Shown: positions 53,410-63,874, numbered from the stretch's first letter. The stretch is DNA of 64,000 nucleotides from Planctomycetota bacterium (GCA_014238905.1 JABAAE010000006.1:186001-250000), one strand, 5' to 3'. Numbers and translations: made by a program. Notes: generated from the letters alone by a model not told the origin.

Positions 53410-54165
53410 TCAGCCAGGAGTCAAAACAAGCTTCATCGACAAAACAAATAATGTAAGTAGTGTGATTCTCCGCAGCATATGCGTTTCAAACCGAGCACCC
53501 AGCCAAACTCCAATTGCCGAGCCTATCATCGCTACCGGAAGGACCCCTATTGAGATACGCGTAGCGGTTTGCAGCATTGCGGGGTCGGCAGATAACGATA
53601 ACATCACCAAATGAGGAAGCGTTCCAGTTAGAAAAAGAAAAAACAACGTCCCTCGTGCACGAAAAGTGTTCCAATCATGGGCCATCGTCCAAAAAGCAAG
53701 CGGCGGTCCTGGCGTCCCAATGGCGCCTTGAGCCAAACCTGATACCAACATGGCAAATATCGTCCAACCATTGCTAATCCGAGAACGCGGTTTAAGCCGG
53801 ATAACGATTTGCAGGATTAATATAATTAGAAGAGTGATTCCAAAAATCCTACGCAATTGATCTCGACCGAGGCTTTCGAAGTGTTGCATCAGAAGAAATC
53901 CGGGCGGAATCGCCGAAATCCTTAATAGCGCCGGCATTATCAGTGATCGAATGTCGACCTGCGACCAGGTATCTCGAAGCCCCCACAGGTTTTGAACCGT
54001 TGCCGTCACCAAAACAACCAAGATGGACTCTGGCAAGCTTAAACCGGCGTTGAGCAGCAATGGGATTGCCACCAGCGCTACTGCAAATCCAATGGCCGCC
54101 TGCACTACGCTGCTGATCAGGATCGCTACACTGATCATTAATATTTGCGAGGTATCAAACTGCAT
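53410..54165 (-). CDS. TauE/SafE-family permease
   Basis: Encodes 251 residues with about eight transmembrane segments in two repeats. The repeat signatures are visible as SSVVQAAIGFAVALVAIPLL near the start and SGLAQGAIGTPGPPLAF at about residue 140. Members export or import sulfite, sulfoacetate or other organosulfur anions; the substrate here is unknown. The gene stands alone; it is divergent from the MacA-like gene, with about 100 bases between the starts. Confidence 0.92.
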   Translation of the reverse strand: MQFDTSQILMISVAILISSVVQAAIGFAVALVAIPLLLNAGLSLPESILVVLVTATVQNLWGLRDTWSQVDIRSLIMPALLRISAIPPGFLLMQHFESLGRDQLRRIFGITLLIILILQIVIRLKPRSRISNGWTIFAMLVSGLAQGAIGTPGPPLAFWTMAHDWNTFRARGTLFFLFLTGTLPHLVMLSLSADPAMLQTATRISIGVLPVAMIGSAIGVWLGARFETHMLRRITLLTLFVLSMKLVLTPG

Positions 54166-54268
54166 TAATTCTGGAAACTATGACCGTGCTATGACAAAAT
54201 GGAAACAAACCCAAGTTCAAGATTAACTCAAAACCCTATTATCCTAATCGACACTACCCGAGAGGCCC

Positions 54269-55648
54269 ATGCGAGAAAAAATTGCTTTTGTTAAACCGCT
54301 TCTCGTCCTTAGTATTTGCCTACTGGGAGCAATTCTGCTCACGGTGCTCTGGTTTAAAACACCAGTTGATGAAAACCGAGTCGACAGCCAGGTTCTTTTC
54401 GATGCATTCCAAGGGGACTTCATTTCTTCCATTACTGAATCTGGTGAAATAGAAAGCTCCAGCAATGACATCATCCGATGCGAGGTCCGATCCCGAGGAA
54501 CCGCGGGAACCGCCATCCTCAAGATCGTACCCGAGGGAACGCCCGTTTCAAAAGGAGAATTCCTGATCCAATTCGACGATTCAATTCTGAAGGATCGACT
54601 GGTCGAACAGCAGATATTAACCGCTCAGAATGACGCCGCCAGAATTCAGGCCGAAAATGATTTGAATGCAGCCAAAAAAATCCAGCAAGAGTATGACAAG
54701 GGAACGTTTAATCAGGAACTAGCTGCCTTCGAATCGGAAATCGCTGTGGCAAAGGAAACCAAGGAAAGGGCCAAGGAATATTTAAAATTCAGCAGAAAAT
54801 TGGCGGCAAAAGGTTTCATTACAAGATCACAACTTCAAGCGGACCAGTTCACTGTTACCAAGGCCGATTTGGTTTTGCAGCTTGCGATGCAAAAAAGAGA
54901 TGATTTGATCAAATGGACGCAATCTCGGATGCGTGAAGAATATGGTGCTAACGTCCTGAAACTGCAAGCCAGTTTGAAGGCCGCAACTTCAACGTTGCAG
55001 TTAAGCCAACAGCGTGAACAAGAACTGGCCGAACAGGTAGTAAAATGCCAGATTCTGGCTCCTAAAGACGGGCTCGTAGTTTACGCCAATGACAACGATC
55101 GAGATGATTCGGTTGTCATCGAAGAAGGCACGGTTATCCGTGACGGACAGGAGGTGATCCATTTGCCAGATCCCGAAAAAATGCAAGTCCGAACGAAAGT
55201 AAACGATTCCAAAATTAACCTCGTCGAAATTGGAAACCCTGTCGAAATCCGTCTCGATTCGGCGCCCGACGTCATGATTCAAGGTCGCGTTCGGGAAGTT
55301 GCGGCTTTTCCCCAACCAAGACGCTGGTATCAAGCTCCGATTGAATACGAGGTGTTCGTCGACATTACCGAGCAAAGTGAACTCGTAAAAAGCGGCCTCC
55401 GGGCAAAAGCAAAAATCGTAGTCGATCGGCAACAGAATGTATTACAGATTCCAGCTTCATCGATTGTCAGGCGACAAGGGGCCTATTATGCAATTGTTGT
55501 TGAAAACAATCGCTACGTCGCTCGCTTCGTAGACGTTGGAGCGAACAACGACAAATTTGTCATTATCAAGAGCGGACTGACTGCGGGGGAACGGGTGCTA
55601 ATTAACCCGGAAAAACAACGCGACAAGGTAGACTACCCCAAATCTTGA
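54269..55648 (+). CDS. Membrane fusion protein, HlyD/MacA type
   Basis: Encodes 459 residues. One N-terminal transmembrane helix (LLVLSICLLGAILLTVLWF) anchors it. A biotinyl-lipoyl-like half lies near GTAILKIVPEGTPVSKGEF, then a long coiled-coil hairpin (about 120-250, with ARIQAENDLNAAKKIQQEYD), the second lipoyl half with ILAPKDGLVVYAN, and a beta-barrel with the late LQIPASSIVRRQGAYYAIV. Such adaptors join a membrane transporter to an outer channel. The MacB-like permease starts 85 bases downstream. No ATP-binding gene is nearby. GAGAGG precedes the start. Confidence 0.9.
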   Translation: MREKIAFVKPLLVLSICLLGAILLTVLWFKTPVDENRVDSQVLFDAFQGDFISSITESGEIESSSNDIIRCEVRSRGTAGTAILKIVPEGTPVSKGEFLIQFDDSILKDRLVEQQILTAQNDAARIQAENDLNAAKKIQQEYDKGTFNQELAAFESEIAVAKETKERAKEYLKFSRKLAAKGFITRSQLQADQFTVTKADLVLQLAMQKRDDLIKWTQSRMREEYGANVLKLQASLKAATSTLQLSQQREQELAEQVVKCQILAPKDGLVVYANDNDRDDSVVIEEGTVIRDGQEVIHLPDPEKMQVRTKVNDSKINLVEIGNPVEIRLDSAPDVMIQGRVREVAAFPQPRRWYQAPIEYEVFVDITEQSELVKSGLRAKAKIVVDRQQNVLQIPASSIVRRQGAYYAIVVENNRYVARFVDVGANNDKFVIIKSGLTAGERVLINPEKQRDKVDYPKS

Positions 55649-55733
55649 AAAAATACTGATGATGGATCAACGAGTTCTTCTCTGAATTTGATCCGTTACC
55701 ACATCACACCCATAGCTCAGCTGATCGATCTCC

Positions 55734-57059
55734 ATGAATTTTTTTTCCGGCATTATCTGGCGTCTCGGAATCAAAAGCCTTGCGTTGCATCCGATGCGTA
55801 GCCTTTTGACCATCTTGGGAATATTCATTGGAATCGCAAGCGTCGTCTGGCTGCTTGCAATTGGTGAAGGAATCAGCCTGCAAATCCAAAAACAAATTGA
55901 AGCACTTGGCACCAACAACGTCATTGTCCGCAGTGAAAAGCCCATCGAAGAAAATTCGTTAGACACCAGCTCAATGGCTATTTATGGAATTACTCGGGAT
56001 GATTATGCAGCGTTAATGAAGACGATTCCCACCATTACCGCTGGCCTTCGCATCCGCGACGTGGAACGGGAACTTCATTACAAGGACAAAGATCTAGCAA
56101 TCCACCTGGTTGGCTGTACATCCGAGTACGCAGAAGTCATGAAATTGAGCATTGCCGAGGGGCGTTTCTTTATCGAGCAGGACATCCGCAGTGCCAATAA
56201 CTATTGCGTTTTATCCTATGAGCTCTCCAAGTACCTTTTTCCTCTCGAGTCAGCCTTGGGAAAACAGATTAGGGTTCGAGATATTCCCTATGAGGTAATA
56301 GGCACACTCCAAAAACGGGAATCCACTTCGGCGATTGGAAGCTCGATGGCGGCTCAGGATTTTTCTGACGACGTTTACATTCCGATAGAGACGTTTTGGC
56401 GACGCATTGGGGACTGGACAATGATCCGCTCAGCAGGCGAGCGGCGAAACGAAATCGTGCAAATCAGTCAAATCACTTTTCAAATCGACCAAATTGACAA
56501 TGTTATCAACACAGCAGATGCCATTAAAGGAATCATGCAGACTCGTCATGCCAAAGATGACTATGTCATCATCACGCCGTTGGAATTGCTTGAGCAAGCA
56601 AAAACAACTCGTTTGATGTTCATGATGTTCATGGGGCTTATTGCGGCCATTTCCTTAATGGTCGGTGGCATCGGAATCATGAATATCATGCTTGCAACGG
56701 TTACTGAAAGAACACGTGAAATTGGAATTCGACGCGCTTTGGGGGCCAAAAAGCGAGACATCATCGTCCAATTTCTTGTTGAAACGGTTGTGTTGTCAGC
56801 AGTTGGCGGGTTAACCGGGATACTCGGTGGTTTACTCTGCCCCACCATCGTCACCATCATTCGCGATTTTGCAATCCAATCGTTTCCCAACCTGATACTC
56901 GATCTTCCCCAGACGGTTCGTGAAACTTCGCCCATCATAGTTCCTGCTTCGATTCCCCTGGCCTTTACCATCTCCATCGCGGTTGGCATTTCGTTTGGAA
57001 TCTACCCCGCCATCCGAGCCGCATCCCTCGATCCTATTGAAGCACTTCGCCATGAGTAG
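55734..57059 (+). CDS. MacB/FtsX-like ABC permease without an ATPase domain
   Basis: Encodes 441 residues. One N-terminal helix (LTILGIFIGIASVVWLLAIG) is followed by a MacB-type periplasmic domain (about 45-290) and three C-terminal transmembrane helices of the FtsX type (MMFMGLIAAISLMVGGIGIM, then ETVVLSAVGGLTGILGGLLC and the last near TISIAVGISFGIYPAIRAAS, ending DPIEALRHE). The conserved MNIMLATVTERTREIGIRRA coupling segment is present. MacB normally carries an ATPase domain at its N terminus; here that part is absent, so a separate ATPase is needed, but none lies in the window. It partners the MacA-like gene just upstream. Confidence 0.92.
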   Translation: MNFFSGIIWRLGIKSLALHPMRSLLTILGIFIGIASVVWLLAIGEGISLQIQKQIEALGTNNVIVRSEKPIEENSLDTSSMAIYGITRDDYAALMKTIPTITAGLRIRDVERELHYKDKDLAIHLVGCTSEYAEVMKLSIAEGRFFIEQDIRSANNYCVLSYELSKYLFPLESALGKQIRVRDIPYEVIGTLQKRESTSAIGSSMAAQDFSDDVYIPIETFWRRIGDWTMIRSAGERRNEIVQISQITFQIDQIDNVINTADAIKGIMQTRHAKDDYVIITPLELLEQAKTTRLMFMMFMGLIAAISLMVGGIGIMNIMLATVTERTREIGIRRALGAKKRDIIVQFLVETVVLSAVGGLTGILGGLLCPTIVTIIRDFAIQSFPNLILDLPQTVRETSPIIVPASIPLAFTISIAVGISFGIYPAIRAASLDPIEALRHE

Positions 57060-57162
57060 CCAGTTCAGAAGATCAGACTCCTTCGAAGTTGGAGTCATGT
57101 TTCCAGCGGTTCGATGATACGTCAGCACCGATGGGGCAACCATTCGGTTCACCCATCCAAGT

Positions 57163-58104
57163 TCAACTCGTCCCTAAATCAGGGCCGGTAGGTGGCGTCG
57201 GTTCATCTGGCGGATTTGTTGTCGCCCCGGAGGATTGTCCTAAGTTATTCCCATTGGGCATAGCCATCATTTCGGCGTTAATCGGCATCTCCGGATTGAC
57301 AACGCCAATGGTATATTCGACTCGATCCGGCACCGTAATTCCACCCGAGACAATCGCCTGCAATGTCGTCTGAAGATCCCAACTAATCTCGGTAACCTCT
57401 TCGGCCGGAACTAACAACATATAACCGGATGTTGGAATAGGTGTAGTGGGTACGTAAATACACAGTATCTCTTTTCCAGTACTGGAATCTAGACAACTTG
57501 AGGTGACAAAAGCTGGTACCTTGATTCCCGGGTGGGGAAACTTGACCAACACGACACGTTGAAATTTTTTTGTATCATTTGTCCCCTGACGTAATGAAGC
57601 GATGACATTATTGACCGACCGATAGATGACGCCGATCCCAGGAACACTGGACATTGCCCAATCAAAAAAACGATGCCACCGGGATCGAAACACCATTCCC
57701 AAGACAAAGAGCAGGGAAATAATTAACGTGATGGCGGTGATCGGAGCCAGAATATTACTGATAAACCAGGGATCAGCAGGCAGATTGCGGATACCGTCTA
57801 CAGCAGCATCAAGATTGGTATTACCCAAATCCGTCTTGGCCGAAGAGGATTCGCCAGGTTGAGATGCCCACAAGTCAATCAAGAGTTTAGCCGTATAGCC
57901 AATGACATCCTTTGCCAAAAACTCGTACAACCACTTGATTATAATAAAGGTAATAATCACCGGGAGCGCAACAATGAAACCTGCCAAAACCCTATTGCGC
58001 AATAGAAAAAAGGAGTTCCAAATGGGACCTTTTTTACGCACTCCAGCTTCAGGGGTAAGTGGATCTTCAAGTTGCGAATCCGTTACCGGTTGATCATCTG
58101 CCAT
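57163..58104 (-). CDS. DUF502-family membrane protein
   Basis: Encodes 313 residues. Two or three hydrophobic segments (FIVALPVIITFIIIKWLYEF and ITAITLIISLLFVLGMVF) are followed by a conserved block VPGIGVIYRSVNNVIASL, then VVLVKFPHPGIKVPAFVTS and IPTSGYMLLVPAEEV, which identify DUF502 (homologues of plant LIKE COV proteins). An insertion of about 45 polar residues (QPGESSSAKTDLG) sits between the first two helices. The C terminus is Pro/Asn/Gly-rich. Function unknown. It converges with the MacB-like gene. Confidence 0.9.
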   Translation of the reverse strand: MADDQPVTDSQLEDPLTPEAGVRKKGPIWNSFFLLRNRVLAGFIVALPVIITFIIIKWLYEFLAKDVIGYTAKLLIDLWASQPGESSSAKTDLGNTNLDAAVDGIRNLPADPWFISNILAPITAITLIISLLFVLGMVFRSRWHRFFDWAMSSVPGIGVIYRSVNNVIASLRQGTNDTKKFQRVVLVKFPHPGIKVPAFVTSSCLDSSTGKEILCIYVPTTPIPTSGYMLLVPAEEVTEISWDLQTTLQAIVSGGITVPDRVEYTIGVVNPEMPINAEMMAMPNGNNLGQSSGATTNPPDEPTPPTGPDLGTS

Positions 58105-58122
58105 GGGTTTTTCTTTGGGCCC

Positions 58123-59148
58123 TTACTTGAATTCAAATTCACCAAAAACTGGGTAATGATCGCTTATATCCCGGTCCACCTTGGGAATTGAATACATATT
58201 CTCCCAACGGGAACCGTCCTTGTCGACCTCGCCAACGACGACAAGATCCTTGGCAACAAACCCCCTAACAAACACGAGGTCCCGATGGTTTCTATTGTCT
58301 TCCATTAGTGACTGCGAAAAAAGAATCCGGTCAAACTGTTTTCCATTTAAATGGGTAGCCCGATTGGAATCTTGCAAACTGCCATGCAGATCGACTAGAT
58401 CGTTACTTGCATCCCCATCCCCTAGTCCACGCAAACACCCGATATCCGAATGGTCTTGTTGCTTCCCAAAGCCGTGTTCGGTATTGAGGTCACCCACGAC
58501 CATAATGTTTCGTCCCCGACGAATATCTTCATCAATCCACTGTCTCACCAATTTAATCTGCTTGATGCGGAGGTCTTCTTTTTCTGGTGAAGCCCTGAGA
58601 TGCAAGTTGACCAGAACAAGGCTTTCCTTATTTGGCCCAGTCCCCCATTCGAACCGCGTGAACAAGTGCTTACTCAGGTTGTAGAAGCGTTTGCTTTGCC
58701 ACTGCTCCTGATTTTGTTCTCGTCGACTCATTTCCACCAATCCGTTTTGAAAAAGAACACCAACATCCTGCCCAGTAAAAGAATCAAACCCCTCTACAAA
58801 CGCAACGCGGTAGGAAAGCCGGTACTTTTCATGAAGAACCTTTTTAAGATCCAATAGTACTTTTCGATTTTCAATCTCCTGAAACGCCATGATGTAGGGT
58901 TTTGTCTCTCCAATCACTCTCGCCACTGCATTAAGCTTCCATTGCCAATCATTTTTTGTGGGGGCAGATTTTTCTTTGGAGAGCTTACTGCGATTATCCG
59001 TCTTGTCATGATCGTAAAACCACTCCAAATTCCAAGTTCCGATCCTCAACGTTTCAGGTACATCCTGGCCCCAAAGGTGGAGACGGCCGTCGTCGACCCA
59101 CGACATGGTGAAAACAAGGATACCTACGAACAGGCTTAGACGATGCAT
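58123..59148 (-). CDS. Exported endonuclease/exonuclease/phosphatase-family protein
   Basis: Encodes 341 residues. A signal peptide is likely (LSLFVGILVFTMSW). The EEP fold is recognised by IGTWNLEWF, MAFQEIENR (metal-binding Glu), LVNLHLRASPEKED, MVVGDLNTE (catalytic Asp and Asn) and the final DISDHYPVFGEFEF. Members cleave nucleic acids or hydrolyse sugar or lipid phosphates. Export and lack of a nucleic-acid domain leave the substrate open. The gene is 18 bases from the DUF502 gene on the same strand. Confidence 0.9.
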   Translation of the reverse strand: MHRLSLFVGILVFTMSWVDDGRLHLWGQDVPETLRIGTWNLEWFYDHDKTDNRSKLSKEKSAPTKNDWQWKLNAVARVIGETKPYIMAFQEIENRKVLLDLKKVLHEKYRLSYRVAFVEGFDSFTGQDVGVLFQNGLVEMSRREQNQEQWQSKRFYNLSKHLFTRFEWGTGPNKESLVLVNLHLRASPEKEDLRIKQIKLVRQWIDEDIRRGRNIMVVGDLNTEHGFGKQQDHSDIGCLRGLGDGDASNDLVDLHGSLQDSNRATHLNGKQFDRILFSQSLMEDNRNHRDLVFVRGFVAKDLVVVGEVDKDGSRWENMYSIPKVDRDISDHYPVFGEFEFK

Positions 59149-59386
59149 TTGAGAAGCAATCTGATATTATGAAAAGCAAACCCTGATTTTAACGAACCAT
59201 TACCAAAATACGATCCTGAAATCGGCATTCTTAATTAAGATCGGTAGCTAAAACCAACAGCCCAGCATCGTTACCTTGCGTCATACATGCCGGAAGAAAA
59301 CAGCATCAAAAATTGCCACAGCCCCAGGCAACAACGCGTCAGTCTTAGATTCCTTTATTGAAATCATCAGCCAATGCCCTGCTGAA

Positions 59387-60808
59387 CTACTCAGCTGGAG
59401 CCAGCAATGTTGATTTGGTCGGCATCAGTCGCAAATAAAGCTGATTGTCAATCAGGTAAAACCAGCTGGAATATCTTTTGTTGATACGATCAGCAGTTTC
59501 CTTTGCGGAGTTCACCCTTTTTTCACGTTCATTCAACTTGATTTGATACTGCCGTTTAGCCTCTCGCTGATCTTCGTCCTGCTCTCCAGGCTCACATTCC
59601 TTATCCGCTGGAGGCAACGGAGGCTCGTTGCCTGGTTTTTCGTCAGATGGACCAGGTGCTACCTCGTCAGGTTTCGACGGAAACGGAAACATCAACTCGT
59701 CAACACTGGCGGCGACCATTACATACCTTTGATCGATTCTGGAGTCGACTGACTGTCCGGCAGGAATCAGTCCACCGAAGAACAACTCATACCGCACGCC
59801 GGCAGCGGTTGTAAATTGAAGCTTGCCACCAGCGGCCACCAATTCTGGAGGTGATGTTTTATCATTGAGAAAAAAACCATAGTTCTTGATCTGATTGACA
59901 ATTTGGAAGGTATTTGGAACGCCCTTACCATCCTCTAGTGATTTGGTTAAGCCAGGACTTTTCTTGATGACGTCGGTAATTTCAAAGTTTCCTAAAGCCT
60001 GCCGCAACTGGTCCAGCTGAGAAACATTGAATACAGGATTCTTTTCTGCAGGTTCTGAATGGTCGACAAAACCGGTCTCCCGCCATTGGTTGTTCGTTAA
60101 CTCCAAATCAAGCAAGTAGTTTTTGGAAGTCTGTATTGTGGGATTCAGGTTGGCGAAATAATGATCAATCTGCAGCTTCGCTATTTCCCATTGAGTCCCA
60201 AAATTAAGTATTTTTGGTTCAATCCAGGAAAAGAAGTCGGTGCTAAGCACACTGGGATCATCAAACTCACAAACGTAGATAAACCTTTGCCCAGGCTTGC
60301 GAATGAAACGCTGCGTCGGTTGATCCTTGACCGCTTTTCCAATAATGGCCGAGGCAATCTCTTTTTTCTCGCGATTCATAAGCGTGACCTTAATGCCAAC
60401 ACCCTTCTGCCCCGCCTTTAATCCTTCGGCGGGTTCAACGACACCGTAGGTCTGCTCATCATTAGGATCCTCCGATGCTATACCAATAACAATCAAACCG
60501 GTCAGACTCGTTGCCGTGGCGCGGAGCCGATCATCCGAATCTACGGGATAATTGAATTTCGACGGAAACCTCCAACCATAGGTCAGACTATTTTCCAGAA
60601 TCAACTTCTTGAATGCGCTGCTTGTTTCATCGTATTTCACGATAAAAAGAGAACGAATATCAGCAGTATCAAATTCAAAAAGCGTCTTGTTAACCTGATC
60701 TTCCATTCCCGATTTCTCAGTATTGGGATGCACCAAAAAAGCCCCAGCTGAAAGGACAGCCGCCGCCAAGAAGAAGAGTCCGGTTACGATATTTCGCGAT
60801 TGATTCAT
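59387..60808 (-). CDS. DUF4340-domain protein
   Basis: Encodes 473 residues. One N-terminal helix (IVTGLFFLAAAVLSAGAFLV) anchors the protein, then two DUF4340-like beta modules (about 40-180 and 215-380; for example LFEFDTADIRSLFIVKYDE and RQALGNFEITDVIK), and a C-terminal helical, charged region with a Glu/Pro-rich insertion. DUF4340 proteins are usually encoded beside GldF/GldG-like ABC proteins. Here it follows such a gene by 18 bases on the same strand, so it is one component of that system. Function unknown. Confidence 0.9.
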   Translation of the reverse strand: MNQSRNIVTGLFFLAAAVLSAGAFLVHPNTEKSGMEDQVNKTLFEFDTADIRSLFIVKYDETSSAFKKLILENSLTYGWRFPSKFNYPVDSDDRLRATATSLTGLIVIGIASEDPNDEQTYGVVEPAEGLKAGQKGVGIKVTLMNREKKEIASAIIGKAVKDQPTQRFIRKPGQRFIYVCEFDDPSVLSTDFFSWIEPKILNFGTQWEIAKLQIDHYFANLNPTIQTSKNYLLDLELTNNQWRETGFVDHSEPAEKNPVFNVSQLDQLRQALGNFEITDVIKKSPGLTKSLEDGKGVPNTFQIVNQIKNYGFFLNDKTSPPELVAAGGKLQFTTAAGVRYELFFGGLIPAGQSVDSRIDQRYVMVAASVDELMFPFPSKPDEVAPGPSDEKPGNEPPLPPADKECEPGEQDEDQREAKRQYQIKLNEREKRVNSAKETADRINKRYSSWFYLIDNQLYLRLMPTKSTLLAPAE

Positions 60809-60826
60809 TATTGCAGTTACCAGTTA

Positions 60827-63800
60827 CTATTTTCGAATTCGGGCTTTGGACATGCCCTCACGTTCTCTCATGCGACGCCAAGAGAAAACCAACAAACCAA
60901 GCAGAGAAGGCACAATGATCGGTATGACAGCTGAATACCAACGAAACACTGATTGAATCCGACGAACCTTTAACTCCTTGCGATTCTCGGCTTCAGCGAT
61001 CGCCTCCTCCTTTTCACGTGTCAAGATTTCCTGCCGAACTTTCAGCGTTCGATTGGAACTATCAAGTTGGATTTTCAGGCGGGCGGCTGTCGATCTCGAC
61101 TCCGCATCAGATTTTTCGAGCTGTTCCTGGTACTTTCGCAGGATTGCGTTGTAATTGGCTTCTGCCTTGGCAAACTCTTCATTAAAAAGTTTATTGGCGC
61201 GATTGGTTGCATCAAGCACCTCTTTTTTGAAATTATAGGTTTCTTTCTCAATGCGTCTGAGTGTCTTGTGTTTCTGCTGTCGTACCCGGATGTCGATCAG
61301 CTCTTTATCACCTGCGAGTGCATCAATCACGTTTAACGCAAAAACATTATTCTGAAATCGAAGCTCAGCATTCTTGTAGTCCGGTTGATCACACATCCGA
61401 AAACTAAAATCAGAAATGATGTCGGTATCCGCTACATAGACAACATTAATGTCCGGAAAATCAAGGGTAACCATGGAAACAGGAAACTTTCTGGATTCAT
61501 CATTTTCGCCAAGCACCTCTACCTGCCCGGATTCCACGCCGGTAACGACACCGGAAAATCCGTTAACCGTCAAACGGTTGCCATTGGATAGCGCCGCTGG
61601 CACGTAGTCAGACCCCTTCATTCCCAGCGTTCGCAACGTCTTATACGCGGTAGGAAGTTCACCCTGTATCTGTACCGCTGATGCTTTGGGAGCAGCCTCT
61701 TCCTCCCGTCGCCGTAAACCGGCGATCGATTGATTTTCATCGTAAAAGGCAACCACAGGTGTCGTTCCGGATTGCGTCCCGACAGCAAGTAACGGAATAA
61801 AATCCAAATCATGCTCCTCCCGCCTACGGATCACCCCGGCGGTATATCCAAATACTTCCTCAAGGCCACGCGTAATGTCCGATTCAGAATTCAATGCAAC
61901 GTCGGATGCCCCAGGAGCGTTTTTCGAAAAGAAGATAGCCTCCAAAACATCGCTAAACTCATCGAGACTGGGATACGGATTATAATCCTGCCAAACAACG
62001 GTAACGGGTTCCTTGCCCTGCCTACGCAAATCGGCCTGTGCGCCAGTCAAATCCATATCCAGTTGAAGCCCCAACAAATTCCATAATTCGTTGATATTGC
62101 AGCCGCCGGCATAATTCAAATACGAATTCCGAAACCGCGGTTCGTAAACAGCATAGGGATCCTCAAATACTGCCGTAGGTTGACCCTGCTTGATAGCATC
62201 CATCAAAAACAACAACTGCTCAGGATTGAGTGTAGATGGCTGCTCTACCAGGAGCACATCGTATCTAAGACGGTCTTCACCATCCTCTTCAATCCAAACT
62301 CGGATCGGTTCGCTGGCATCGACATTTTCAACCTTGTATTGTTTTTCAATTGATTTCACAAATTCGGATTTCGGGATTCGAACCCTTCCCTGATTGGTCG
62401 TAATGGCACCTCCTGCCGGCGCTGCGATGGTCCCCAAGACGCCGACAATCTTTCTTTCCGGTTTTGCAACCGTCCGAATTGCGCGAATGAGTTCGTGCTC
62501 TACGTTCATTCCATCAAAGAAAAACGGAACCGCCACTCGTTCCAATCCACAGGTCACAGTGGCACCAAGAATCACCTGATCTCGCCGATTGGATCCGCGG
62601 GCATTGGATTCAACCTCCTGTGCTCGAATCCCGAAACTCTTACGGGCAATCGACGCTTCCTCACTGACGGGATCCACAGAAAGATTCAAGTTTAAGCGAA
62701 TCCGTTTGTCGCCAATCGTTGAGAATTCCCTCAACAAAGAAATCACCTCAAACTTCGTTCGGGCATACTTTGGCGGGATATTGTTACCGACGAAAGCATC
62801 AATCACGATTGGATTTTGAATTTCCGAGTATTCACCTTCGTTGGAATTAATTTCCTGTAAAATCTCCAGTGTTTTCGGCAGCAGAGAACTAACTTTCCCT
62901 TCCGATGCATCATAACGAAGCCCACGATTTAGGCCTGAATTTTGAACGATCAAAGTCATCGCCACAACAATGACGACAATCATGGGCACTCGCACCAGGT
63001 AATGCCAAATTGTCGACGAACCATCTTTGCCGCCAATCCAGTGGCGGCGGCCAATCAACACCAAACTCAGGTAGAGCCCGATAACAGCAATTCCAATAAA
63101 ATAGATCATCGGTGCGATTCCGATGACTCCACGACCGAAAGTTTCAAACCGGGAAAGGTATCCCCATGCCGAAAGCTCGCCCACGAGTTCGTTTCCCGAG
63201 ACAATAACATCTACGTTGGAAAGGAACGCCAGCGGCGCGTTGAGCACGGCTCCAAAAATGAACCCCACCGTCAGATTGTTGGTCAGAAAAGAGGCAACCA
63301 TTCCCAACGAAATCATGGCCACACCGACGAACCAGTACCCCAAATAGGTAGCCGATAAAAGCCCAGAATCAAGCTGACCTTCTGTGATGTAAGCCAGAAA
63401 CGAATAATTGCAGATTTCCGAAAACACTAAAGAAACCGTAAAGACAAAAAGTGCAGCAAGGTATTTACCCAAGACAACATCGTAATCGGTTGCAGGTAGA
63501 GTCAAGAGAAGTTCGTCGGTACCCTGACGCTTTTCCTCTGCCCAAATAGCCATGGTGATCGCGGGAATGAAGATCAACATGATATAGGGAAGATAGATAT
63601 TAAGCTGGTCAAAATTAGCAAGATTGGATGTGAAAAATTCGTGTGGCCAAAACGCCGCCACAGCAGCTAACACGCAAAACAGGCAAAGAAAAACATAACC
63701 CGTGGGGTTACTGAAATACCCAACAAAATTACGTTGCATGACAGCAAATGCTGCCGAACGAAACTTGAACTTGGGGAGCAAAAGAAGCACCACGGTTGCC

Positions 63801-63874
63801 AGCATCAATATCGACAAAAAAATCACGTCGATAGACAACACTAGAAAAATTTCAATTATCTCTCTTAAGCTCAT
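60827..63874 (-). CDS. GldF-GldG-like ABC permease fusion
   Basis: Encodes 1015 residues. Residues about 35-300 are an ABC-2 permease with about six helices and the EERQGTDELLLTLP-like cytosolic loop AIWAEEKRQGTDELLLTLPA. The following large soluble domain (about 330-760) resembles GldG, with VLLVEQPSTLNPEQLLFLMD and AVFEDPYAVYEP. A coiled-coil region (about 890-975) and a C-terminal helix end the protein. In Bacteroidetes GldF and GldG are separate and act with an ATPase in gliding; in planctomycetes such fusions occur without gliding evidence. The ATPase gene appears to lie just upstream, past the right edge. Confidence 0.9.
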   Translation of the reverse strand: MSLREIIEIFLVLSIDVIFLSILMLATVVLLLLPKFKFRSAAFAVMQRNFVGYFSNPTGYVFLCLFCVLAAVAAFWPHEFFTSNLANFDQLNIYLPYIMLIFIPAITMAIWAEEKRQGTDELLLTLPATDYDVVLGKYLAALFVFTVSLVFSEICNYSFLAYITEGQLDSGLLSATYLGYWFVGVAMISLGMVASFLTNNLTVGFIFGAVLNAPLAFLSNVDVIVSGNELVGELSAWGYLSRFETFGRGVIGIAPMIYFIGIAVIGLYLSLVLIGRRHWIGGKDGSSTIWHYLVRVPMIVVIVVAMTLIVQNSGLNRGLRYDASEGKVSSLLPKTLEILQEINSNEGEYSEIQNPIVIDAFVGNNIPPKYARTKFEVISLLREFSTIGDKRIRLNLNLSVDPVSEEASIARKSFGIRAQEVESNARGSNRRDQVILGATVTCGLERVAVPFFFDGMNVEHELIRAIRTVAKPERKIVGVLGTIAAPAGGAITTNQGRVRIPKSEFVKSIEKQYKVENVDASEPIRVWIEEDGEDRLRYDVLLVEQPSTLNPEQLLFLMDAIKQGQPTAVFEDPYAVYEPRFRNSYLNYAGGCNINELWNLLGLQLDMDLTGAQADLRRQGKEPVTVVWQDYNPYPSLDEFSDVLEAIFFSKNAPGASDVALNSESDITRGLEEVFGYTAGVIRRREEHDLDFIPLLAVGTQSGTTPVVAFYDENQSIAGLRRREEEAAPKASAVQIQGELPTAYKTLRTLGMKGSDYVPAALSNGNRLTVNGFSGVVTGVESGQVEVLGENDESRKFPVSMVTLDFPDINVVYVADTDIISDFSFRMCDQPDYKNAELRFQNNVFALNVIDALAGDKELIDIRVRQQKHKTLRRIEKETYNFKKEVLDATNRANKLFNEEFAKAEANYNAILRKYQEQLEKSDAESRSTAARLKIQLDSSNRTLKVRQEILTREKEEAIAEAENRKELKVRRIQSVFRWYSAVIPIIVPSLLGLLVFSWRRMREREGMSKARIRK

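Noticed and set aside
57076..57096. GACTCC/GGAGTC hairpin between the convergent MacB-like and DUF502 genes
   Set aside because: Only 6 bp and without a T tract on either strand.
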